Source: Candidatus Microgenomates bacterium (GTDB lineage: Bacteria > Patescibacteriota > Dojkabacteria > SC72). Taken from it: DNA of 8,568 nucleotides. Positions 1 to 4,247 of the stretch are shown piece by piece. The notes under the pieces are model-generated. The model did not search any database. It was not told the DNA's origin and saw only the letters and a program-made list of their open reading frames with translations. The stretch covers positions 1 to 8,568 of the forward strand of contig JAAZOC010000081.1 of assembly GCA_012797935.1 (NCBI GenBank), given 5' to 3'. The translations under genes were made by a program, and so were the position numbers. Positions within the stretch are counted from its first letter, which is position 1. Each line of letters starts with the position of its first letter.

Positions 1-1018
1 TTCCAGCTGCAAGTAACTTACCTTGTTTGTCTGGTGCATTTAATGCCACTTTTAATCCTCTCCAAAGGAACAGTACCCATGAGATTATGATTATTGTTCC
101 CCCAATTAACCCTAACTCTTCAAGTACTACAGCATATATTGAATCTGTGAAAGCAGTATTTTCTACAAGATATCCAAATCTTTGTCTTGATTGGCCAAAA
201 CCTTTGCCAAAGAGTCCTCCAGATCCAATTCCAATTAATATTTGTTGCATTTGATATCCTGATCCTTTTTTATCTGCTACATCTCCTGTTACTAAAAGGT
301 TAAGAAATGTTTTTATTCTTTCTAATCTGTATGGTTCTAATATTCCAGCAAGTGCAGCAATTGGTACAAAAAGTATTACAACTGCAATTGATCCAAATGT
401 ATGTGTTTTGTCTTCTCCTGCCATCAGGAACATTGCAAACGAAGTTATACATATGATCATTGCTGTCCCAAGGTCTGGTTCTAGTAGTACAAGTATTGCT
501 ACTATTCCTAGAATGACGATGAAGCCAATCAAATTTTTTAAGAATCCTTCTTTTAATGCTGTTGATATGTTTGTGTATTTGTATTCCTGTTTTGCAAGCC
601 AGCTTGAGAGGTAAAGTATTAATGCTAATTTGGCAAATTCTGCTGGTTGTATTTGTGGTAATGGTCCAATTGAGAACCATCTCTTAGAACCATTTGTTTC
701 TTCTCCAAGAAAAAGGACTAAAGCTAAAAGTATTATTACTGCTATTAATAGTGGTAAGGAGAGTTTGAGTAATTTCTTGTAATCCCAGAAGTAAACAATT
801 AATGTTGGGATTGATCCAATGACCAACCAGATTATTTGGAATTTCAAGAAGTAGAATTGGTCATTAAATACTTCATTTGCTTTGTATACACTGGCATCAA
901 ATATCATAATAGCTCCAAATATTGCCATTGCTATTGTAAAGAAAAGAATGAATTTGTCTGGTTTTAGATGTATTTTCTTGTCGGATTTTCTTTTTTGAGG
1001 GTCAGTGATATTTCGCAT
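1..1018 (-). CDS. ftsW: FtsW/RodA-family (SEDS) peptidoglycan glycosyltransferase, C-terminus cut by the window edge
   Basis: SEDS proteins are polytopic membrane glycosyltransferases that polymerise lipid II; FtsW works at the septum with a class B PBP, RodA in elongation. The 339 visible residues begin with a short basic cytoplasmic tail (1-22), followed by alternating hydrophobic helices. Family hallmarks are NGSKRWFSIG (109-118) with QPAEFAKLALILYLS (124-138), LEPDLGTAM (179-187), and GYQMQQILIGIGSGGLFGKGFGQSRQRFGYL (254-284) leading into TDSIYAVVLEELGLIG (291-306). D292 aligns with the proposed catalytic Asp of E. coli FtsW (HTDF motif). The GYQ...GSGGLFG.G.GQS run favours FtsW over RodA, but an orphan window cannot settle this. 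The start at 1018 is the only ATG before the first helix; the frame stays open upstream to about 1130 without another ATG. There is no Shine-Dalgarno, and a TATATT box lies 11 nt upstream. About 40-60 C-terminal residues are probably missing. Confidence 0.88.
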   Translation of the reverse strand, partial: MRNITDPQKRKSDKKIHLKPDKFILFFTIAMAIFGAIMIFDASVYKANEVFNDQFYFLKFQIIWLVIGSIPTLIVYFWDYKKLLKLSLPLLIAVIILLALVLFLGEETNGSKRWFSIGPLPQIQPAEFAKLALILYLSSWLAKQEYKYTNISTALKEGFLKNLIGFIVILGIVAILVLLEPDLGTAMIICITSFAMFLMAGEDKTHTFGSIAVVILFVPIAALAGILEPYRLERIKTFLNLLVTGDVADKKGSGYQMQQILIGIGSGGLFGKGFGQSRQRFGYLVENTAFTDSIYAVVLEELGLIGGTIIIISWVLFLWRGLKVALNAPDKQGKLLAAG

Positions 1019-1029
1019 ATATGAATACA

Positions 1030-1035
1030 AATATA
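1030..1035 (-). promoter_or_regulatory. Candidate -10 box (TATATT) for ftsW
   Basis: Read on the minus strand, TATATT ends 11 nt before the ftsW ATG, which would give a leader of about 5 nt. This matches the short-leader arrangement of other genes in the window. No convincing -35 was seen. The call rests on position and pattern only, in an AT-rich background. Confidence 0.35.
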
Positions 1036-1044
1036 CAATATTGT
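1035..1044. repeat. Perfect 10-bp palindrome ACAATATTGT in the divergent ftsW/rubredoxin gap
   Basis: The palindrome touches the upstream edge of the candidate ftsW -10 box in a 116-bp gap between divergent genes. It could be an operator, but such short AT-rich palindromes are common by chance. The rest of the gap (1019-1134) holds only AT-rich promoter-like sequence. Confidence 0.25.
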
Positions 1045-1134
1045 GAGTTTTTAAGGAAGCAAAATATATGTGTATCTGGACTACAGGTGTGTATTCTAGT
1101 ACAATTATTTTAATAAATTTATTAGGTAAGAGTT

Positions 1135-1380
1135 ATGGATGAGACATTGAATAATAATGTAAATCCTAGTAATCCTAATTTGAATTCATCTCCAGATCCA
1201 AATCAAGTAGCAAAGGATATTCAGAACTTTGATTCTCAGTCTGTTCCTGAGGATTTAGATGTTCAGTGGACAAGGTGGAAATGTTTGGTCTGTGGTTATG
1301 TTTATGAGGGTGCAGGTGCACCTCGTGTTTGCCCAAAGTGTGGAAACGAAGATCCCGATAAATTTGATGATGCTGAATAG
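1135..1380 (+). CDS. Small rubredoxin-like protein
   Basis: This is an 81-residue protein. Residues 47-81 form a rubredoxin/rubrerythrin-C-terminal type metal knuckle: CLVCGYVYEG (50-59) supplies Cys50 and Cys53, and CPKCGNEDPDKF (66-77) supplies Cys66 and Cys69. The 12-residue spacing between the CxxC pairs is the short kind seen at the end of rubrerythrin, not the roughly 30 residues of classical rubredoxin. The four cysteines should bind one Fe (electron transfer, often oxidative-stress defence) or Zn. No ferritin-like di-iron domain is attached. Residues 1-40 are low complexity, rich in Asn, Pro and Asp, and probably disordered. A weak purine run (AGGTAAGAG) precedes the ATG. The gene stands alone, divergent from ftsW; the next plus-strand promoter is 36 bp beyond its stop. 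The metal-binding domain call is firm; the physiological partner is unknown. Confidence 0.85.
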   Translation: MDETLNNNVNPSNPNLNSSPDPNQVAKDIQNFDSQSVPEDLDVQWTRWKCLVCGYVYEGAGAPRVCPKCGNEDPDKFDDAE

Positions 1381-1416
1381 TTTCTATCCATAATTTTATA
1401 AATAGCAATTAGATTC

Positions 1417-1425
1417 TGCTATAAT
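1417..1425 (+). promoter_or_regulatory. Extended -10 promoter (TGCTATAAT) for the 1432-1834 RNA locus
   Basis: A perfect TATAAT at 1420-1425 is preceded by TG one base upstream, the extended -10 form that can work with a poor -35. The -35 position (around 1397-1402, TATAAA) is a poor match to TTGACA. Transcription should start near 1432, which would put about 30 nt ahead of the nearest possible start codon, unlike the short leaders elsewhere in the window. Confidence 0.65.
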
Positions 1426-1463
1426 CACATAAAGTGTGGATCTTTTAATTGCGGAGGTGAAAG

Positions 1464-1658
1464 TTGGCTGAGCCAAAAGGTAGGTCATCGCAAGAAGGTG
1501 ATGATGGTTGGTCGCATGAGACCTTCTGGGAAGGTGATCGAAGGGTGAGCTATGAAATTAAACCTGATAAATCTGGGGGTTTCTCGATTGCAGGAGCTCA
1601 TGTTACCAATCAAAATGTCCCAAAAGGACAAGAAGGAAGGCATGAACCAGATCTTTAA
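1464..1658 (+). CDS. Doubtful 64-codon ORF inside the structured RNA locus
   Basis: The TTG-start frame encodes a hydrophilic, Gly/Asp/Glu-rich peptide with no membrane segment and no domain I recognise; its central part reads WEGDRRVSYEIKPDKSGGFS (22-41). For coding: a full GGAGG (1453-1457) sits 6 nt before the TTG, an ideal Shine-Dalgarno distance, and the frame runs 64 codons. Against: no other gene here has such a ribosome-binding site; the TTG itself is the 5' strand of a hairpin; the codon use (three TCG, plus CGA, GGG and ACC) differs from the AT-ending choices of neighbouring genes; and hairpins cover much of the frame. I favour a structured RNA. A transferred small gene or a dual-function RNA remains possible. 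Confidence 0.25.
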   Translation: MAEPKGRSSQEGDDGWSHETFWEGDRRVSYEIKPDKSGGFSIAGAHVTNQNVPKGQEGRHEPDL

Positions 1659-1678
1659 TTGAAAGGACCGCACCAAAA

Positions 1679-1715
1679 AGAAGGGGCAACTAGTTTTTAT
1701 TGAGTTGCTCCTTCT
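1679..1715 (+). terminator. Strong 13-bp hairpin, terminator-like but without a U-tract
   Basis: AGAAGGGGCAACT (1679-1691) pairs with AGTTGCTCCTTCT (1703-1715): 12 Watson-Crick pairs and one G-U, with an 11-nt loop. It sits 20 nt after the doubtful ORF. The bases that follow (AAATAAAATA) lack the T-run of an intrinsic terminator on the plus strand, so it may be an internal helix of the longer RNA instead. The A-run before it (CAAAAAG) would give only a short T-run for minus-strand transcripts. Confidence 0.5.
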
Positions 1716-1726
1716 AAATAAAATAT

Positions 1727-1834
1727 GCAAGAGGGTTGAGAGTTGGTAGAAGCTCTCTATGCGAGTCCCTACCCTGTTAATTCAGGATGTGGCGATGTAG
1801 CATACTGGCGGTGCAAGTCCGACCTCTTGCTTCT
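1727..1834 (+). ncRNA. tRNA-like structured module at the 3' end of the RNA locus
   Basis: A perfect 8-bp stem, GCAAGAGG (1727-1734) with CCTCTTGC (1823-1830), closes the module as an acceptor stem would. Next comes a D-arm-like hairpin: GAGAG (1738-1742) with CTCTC (1753-1757) and loop TTGGTAGAAG containing the GG pair. TATGC (1758-1762) pairs with GCATA (1800-1804) and encloses a bulged hairpin whose core is CCTG/CAGG (1773-1786). A T-arm-like hairpin then has a 3-bp CGG/CCG stem and a 7-nt loop TGCAAGT (1812-1818) that keeps U54, C56 and A58 equivalents. It is not a decoding tRNA: no 7-nt anticodon loop can form, the central arm is about 47 nt, and the T stem is too short. Whether it is free-standing or the 3' domain of the larger RNA is unknown. 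Confidence 0.5.
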
Positions 1835-1864
1835 TAATCTATGGAAAATGTAATTTGACTAATC

Positions 1865-1948
1865 TGCCGGAAGAGGGAATCGAACCCTCACTCTATTTCT
1901 AGAACGGGATTTTAAGTCCCGCGCGTCTGCCTGTTCCGCCATCCCGGC
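1865..1948 (-). tRNA. tRNA-Leu(UAA)
   Basis: A full class II cloverleaf. The acceptor stem GCCGGGA/TTCCGGC has one G-U pair and discriminator A. The D arm carries the Leu-type GGCGGAACAGGCAGACGC, and the anticodon loop is CTTAAAA between GGGA/TCCC, giving anticodon TAA. A long variable arm is followed by T arm GAGGG-TTCGATT-CCCTC. CCA is not encoded (the next bases are GATT), so a CCA-adding enzyme is required. The gene is downstream of tRNA-Cys and pyk on the same strand, and its 3' end faces the 3' end of the RNA locus, about 30 bp away. Confidence 0.96.
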
Positions 1949-1956
1949 TTATGTGT

Positions 1957-1978
1957 TGCTATTTTAATCTAAATAGCA
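1957..1978 (-). promoter_or_regulatory. 8-bp hairpin and possible -10 between tRNA-Cys and tRNA-Leu(UAA)
   Basis: TGCTATTT (1957-1964) and AAATAGCA (1971-1978) form a perfect stem with a 6-nt loop in the gap between the two tRNAs. On the minus strand the same bases contain TAAAAT (1966-1961), ending 12 nt before tRNA-Leu, which could be its own -10. The hairpin could alternatively mark a processing site in a joint pyk-tRNA transcript. No T-run follows it, so termination is unlikely. Confidence 0.35.
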
Positions 1979-1999
1979 CAAATTTTCAATTGTACTATT

Positions 2000-2072
2000 A
2001 GGTGACGATGGGACTCGAACCCATGGTAGTGGTTTTGCAGACCACGGCCTTAACCAACTTGGCTACGTCACC
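2000..2072 (-). tRNA. tRNA-Cys(GCA)
   Basis: A complete cloverleaf: acceptor GGTGACG/CGTCACC, D arm with AGTTGGTTA loop, anticodon stem GTGGT/ACCAC around loop CTGCAAA (anticodon GCA), and T arm TGGG-TTCGAGT-CCCA. Discriminator U73 is the known identity base for cysteinyl-tRNA synthetase. CCA is not encoded. Its first base lies only 2 bp after the pyk stop codon, so it is almost certainly cut from the pyk transcript. Confidence 0.96.
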
Positions 2073-2074
2073 AA

Positions 2075-3466
2075 TTAGTCCAATATCTTTTTTATGGATA
2101 ATACTTCTAGTATGGTATCCATATTGTTATTTTTAATTGAACTACCGGTAATAATAGCAGTTTTATCAGATAAATCCAATTCTCCGTATGTATATATACA
2201 TTCTATTGCTTTTGATATTGCTTCATCTCTATCGTCTGGAAGATCTTGTAGATAGAAAGTCTTTACTCCTCTGAAAAGATTGTTTTGTCTAATATCTTCT
2301 ATAGAAGAACTTACTACATATACAGGCACATTAGGTCTGTGTCTTGTTATACTACCTACTGTTCTAGGAGAATCTGAAAGCACAGTAATGCTTTTTATAT
2401 CTGTATTCTCAGAAAGGTAGCAAACATTTTTCGCTATAGCATCAATATATTCTCCAGCTCCTGTGCTCCCATATATTGGAGATGCTTGCATCACTTCTTC
2501 TGCACTTAGAGCTATCTTGTTCATATATTGTATAGCTTCTACTGGATGTTTTCCTGTTGAAGTTTCTGCTGAAAGCATAACTGCATCTGCTCCGTCCATT
2601 ACTGCATTTGCAACATCTGAGACCTCTGCTCTTGTTGGTCTGATATTCTCTCTCATTGACTCAAGCATCTGTGTTGCAACTATAACTGGTTTACCTACAG
2701 ATCTACATTTGTAGATCATTCTCTTTTGCATTATTGGAACTTGCTCTAAAGGTGTCTCAACTCCTAAATCTCCTCTAGCAATCATTATCGCATCACTTTC
2801 GCTTAAAATATCATCAAAGTTGTCCAAACCTTCTTGGTTCTCAATCTTTGAAATAATTTTTACTTTTGCATCTCCAAGTATTTCCTTAACTGCAAGTACA
2901 TCATTTTTGTTTCGAGCAAATGACAAACATACATAGTCATAACCGATCTTTTTTGCATTGAGAATATCTTCTCTATCTTTTTCTGTTAATGTTGGGAATT
3001 TAAGATTTAATGCTGGAATATTTACAGTCTTTCCTGGTTTGAGAATACCTCCTTGTATTACATCACAAATGATATCTTGGTTTTCTATTTTCTTAACGAC
3101 AACTTCTATATTGCCATCGTCAAGCAATATCTTACTGTTTACAACGACATTCTCATGTAAATTTGGATATGTAACATCGACACCATGTCCAGGTATAGGA
3201 GAAATTGTAAAGGTGTCTTTTACTTCTATTTCTCTTTCCAAACCCTTTACCCTTATTTTTGTTCCTTGTGTATCAAGAACCAAAGATATTCTTGGTGATA
3301 TATTTCTAATTTGGTCTGCTACTCTCTTTAATTCATCATATTTAGCGAATGAAGCATTTATTCGAGCAAATGACATTCCGCTGTTATGCATTTTAGTAAG
3401 TATCTCATCACTCCATGATGATGGGCCAATAGTAGCAACAATCTTTGTTTTTGCGAGTTTATTCAT
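2075..3466 (-). CDS. pyk: Pyruvate kinase
   Basis: Converts phosphoenolpyruvate plus ADP to pyruvate plus ATP, the last step of glycolysis, in the cytoplasm. It has 463 residues, close to the usual 470. Domain A begins TKIVATIGPSS (7-17); the B domain spans about 73-155; catalytic Lys207 lies in SKIENQEG; metal ligands are Glu209 and Asp233 (MIARGDLGVE, 228-237); TQMLESM (265-271), RPTRAEVSDVANAV (276-289) and DAVMLSAET (294-302) follow; the C-terminal allosteric-type domain runs from about 340. Deviations: the RxNxSH motif reads RINASF (35-40), with Phe for His; the DTKGPEIR motif reads DTQGTKIR (65-72), with Lys70 at the rabbit Glu117 position; and Ala replaces Gly in MLSGET. Lys at 117 is the known mark of K+-independent pyruvate kinases. 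The ATG at 3466 gives a natural N-terminus, without a ribosome-binding site. tRNA-Cys follows 2 bp later. Confidence 0.95.
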   Translation of the reverse strand: MNKLAKTKIVATIGPSSWSDEILTKMHNSGMSFARINASFAKYDELKRVADQIRNISPRISLVLDTQGTKIRVKGLEREIEVKDTFTISPIPGHGVDVTYPNLHENVVVNSKILLDDGNIEVVVKKIENQDIICDVIQGGILKPGKTVNIPALNLKFPTLTEKDREDILNAKKIGYDYVCLSFARNKNDVLAVKEILGDAKVKIISKIENQEGLDNFDDILSESDAIMIARGDLGVETPLEQVPIMQKRMIYKCRSVGKPVIVATQMLESMRENIRPTRAEVSDVANAVMDGADAVMLSAETSTGKHPVEAIQYMNKIALSAEEVMQASPIYGSTGAGEYIDAIAKNVCYLSENTDIKSITVLSDSPRTVGSITRHRPNVPVYVVSSSIEDIRQNNLFRGVKTFYLQDLPDDRDEAISKAIECIYTYGELDLSDKTAIITGSSIKNNNMDTILEVLSIKKILD

Positions 3467-3478
3467 ATGAGCAGTTGT

Positions 3479-3493
3479 AATATATTAAGTATA
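3479..3493 (-). promoter_or_regulatory. Candidate pyk -10 region (TATACT / TATATT)
   Basis: Read on the minus strand, TATACT (3493-3488), with TG immediately before it, and TATATT (3484-3479) are two possible -10 boxes. They would give leaders of about 15 or 6 nt. No clear -35 is present; for the TATACT box, the spacer and -35 zone would be covered by the 3501-3523 inverted repeat. Confidence 0.35.
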
Positions 3494-3500
3494 CAGGATA

Positions 3501-3523
3501 TCGAAAATATTTTGTATTTTCGA
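3501..3523. repeat. 9-bp perfect inverted repeat TCGAAAATA-N5-TATTTTCGA between divergent genes
   Basis: The half-sites at 3501-3509 and 3515-3523 are perfect complements separated by 5 bases, in the 104-bp gap between pyk and the 3571 gene. A centre-to-centre spacing of 14 bp suits a dimeric repressor with nearly adjacent half-sites. It lies where the pyk -35 would be, so operator function is plausible. A transcript hairpin is also possible. The rest of the gap is AT-rich, with a TATAAA (3549-3554) that could serve the plus-strand gene. Confidence 0.45.
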
Positions 3524-3570
3524 AAAAGAAATAGTATTCTAGTTTATATATAAAGTTTTAGCAATATACA

Positions 3571-3978
3571 ATGAAAGATGGAATTAAATCTTTTTTGGTG
3601 TATATATTAATCTCCTATGTTGTTCTGGATCTTTTTGAAGCTGGAATAAAAGTCCCTGAAAGTCCTTTATATTTGTTGGCTACATTGGCGGTTTTGGTTA
3701 TTGCAATGCTAATGGCTTGTCCTCTCCTGAATTTTTTAACTATTAAGTGTCAGTTTTTGACATACTTTTTGATGAGTACTCTCCTACTGTTTGGTGCTTT
3801 GTATATGCTTAAATTGTTTATGGTTGATTTCTATATAGAGGAATTTGTTTTTGAGGGAATCGAATTTGGAAGTATTTTAATAAAGAATCTTGTATTTACA
3901 CCACTAATCTCTATCGCTCTGTGCTCTGTAATCTTGTCTTTTACTACAGCAATATTTAGAGAGTTAGATGTTAAGTAG
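3571..3978 (+). CDS. Small four-helix integral membrane protein of unknown function
   Basis: This 135-residue, strongly hydrophobic protein has four likely transmembrane segments at about 8-22, 33-56, 61-84 and 108-130. The LLNFLTIKCQFLTYFLMSTLLLFGALYM pattern (52-79) and a fourth helix followed by a short charged tail recall the YvlD / phage-holin-4 (four-TMS superfamily IV) proteins. These are common in bacteria and are not necessarily phage related. The resemblance is weak and from memory, so I give no symbol. The ATG at 3571 is the first in frame and puts a short charged stretch before helix 1. No ribosome-binding site is visible. secG follows after 20 bp. There are no phage genes nearby, so a lysis role is unlikely. 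Confidence 0.75.
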   Translation: MKDGIKSFLVYILISYVVLDLFEAGIKVPESPLYLLATLAVLVIAMLMACPLLNFLTIKCQFLTYFLMSTLLLFGALYMLKLFMVDFYIEEFVFEGIEFGSILIKNLVFTPLISIALCSVILSFTTAIFRELDVK

Positions 3979-3987
3979 CATATATAG

Positions 3988-3993
3988 TATAAT
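3988..3993 (+). promoter_or_regulatory. Consensus -10 box (TATAAT) 5 nt before secG
   Basis: A perfect TATAAT fills the 20-bp gap between the preceding stop codon and the secG ATG at 3999. The transcription start would fall on or next to the ATG, giving a leaderless mRNA. No good -35 was seen; it would lie inside the upstream gene. Confidence 0.5.
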
Positions 3994-3998
3994 CAGAT

Positions 3999-4229
3999 AT
4001 GGAAAATAACATTATGCAAATATTACTTGTGGCTCAGATTGTTGTCTGTGCACTTTTAACAGTATCTGTTCTTTTACAGAACAGAGCTGAGGGTTTGGGA
4101 AAGATGTTTGGTGGTGGTGGTGAAGTATTTCGTACAAAGAGAGGTTTTGAAAAATTTCTTTTCTACTTTACAATATTCCTCATTTTTGTCCTTGTTGTAT
4201 TGTCTTTGGTGATTTTAAAATATTCTTAG
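3999..4229 (+). CDS. secG: Protein translocase subunit SecG
   Basis: SecG is the small accessory subunit of the SecYEG channel and assists SecA-driven export across the inner membrane. The 76-residue length is typical. It has two transmembrane helices, at about 6-25 and 53-73. Between them is the diagnostic loop: SVLLQ (23-27), GLGKMFGGGGEVF (32-44) and RGFEK (48-52). The ATG at 3999 places four polar residues before helix 1; a second in-frame ATG at 4014 would trim into the helix. No Shine-Dalgarno is present, and a TATAAT box ends 5 nt upstream, suggesting leaderless expression. The solute-binding protein gene follows after 18 bp. secY and secE are not in the window. Confidence 0.93.
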   Translation: MENNIMQILLVAQIVVCALLTVSVLLQNRAEGLGKMFGGGGEVFRTKRGFEKFLFYFTIFLIFVLVVLSLVILKYS

Positions 4230-4232
4230 AAA

Positions 4233-4238
4233 TATAAT
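4233..4238 (+). promoter_or_regulatory. Consensus -10 box (TATAAT) 9 nt before the solute-binding protein gene
   Basis: A perfect TATAAT lies in the 18-bp gap after secG. The expected start point is about 2-3 nt before the ATG at 4248. As with secG, no ribosome-binding site or clear -35 is visible. Confidence 0.45.
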
Positions 4239-4247
4239 TTTCAAAGC

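Larger units (their letters stand above)
1432..1834 (+). ncRNA. Candidate structured non-coding RNA of about 400 nt, family not recognised
   Basis: Three lines of evidence support an RNA gene. First, GC rises sharply: 99 of 220 bases in 1461-1680 and about half of 1727-1830, against about one third in sampled flanking genes. This is typical of structured RNA genes in AT-rich genomes. Second, hairpins are dense: TTGGC/GCCAA (1464-1476), TCATC/GATGA (1485-1504), GGTC/GACC (1510-1523), ACCTTC/GAAGGT (1521-1535), AAACC/GGTTT (1560-1582), TGTCC/GGACA (1616-1630), a 13-bp stem (1679-1715), and the tRNA-like module (1727-1831). Third, it has its own extended -10 promoter. ATCGA/TCGAT (1537-1541 with 1584-1588) and TGAGCT/AGCTCA (1546-1551 with 1595-1600) would cross as a pseudoknot. 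I found none of the conserved signatures of tmRNA, RNase P RNA, SRP RNA or group II domain V. Both ends are estimates, and it could be two adjacent transcripts split near 1716. Confidence 0.5.

Noticed and set aside
300..680. 126-codon minus-strand ORF
   Set aside because: It is a shifted frame inside the SEDS gene, whose own frame holds all the conserved motifs.
1451..1475. RNase P RNA, because GGAGGTGAAAGTTGGCT looks loosely like its first conserved region
   Set aside because: The match to GAGGAAAGTCC is broken, and the required partner near the 3' end (ACAGAA...) is absent.
1807..1824. Cobalamin riboswitch or group II intron fragment, because of GGTGCAAGTCCG
   Set aside because: The string is typical of both, but the CCGCCACTG box and the rest of the cobalamin core are absent, and there is no domain V or reverse transcriptase.
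1432..1834. tmRNA (ssrA) as the identity of the structured RNA
   Set aside because: The length and pseudoknot-like pairing fit, and CCA would not be expected in the gene because the tRNAs also lack it. However, there is no TTCGA-type T arm, no G3-U70 Ala-type acceptor pair joining the two ends, and no recognisable tag frame ending in LAA or similar.
1727..1834. A selenocysteine tRNA or allo-tRNA
   Set aside because: The 8-bp acceptor and 5-bp D stem are suggestive, but no 7-nt anticodon loop can be drawn and the T stem has only three pairs before a G-A mismatch.
2958..3470. 170-codon plus-strand ORF opposite pyk
   Set aside because: It is entirely antisense to strongly conserved pyruvate kinase sequence, and its product has no recognisable features.
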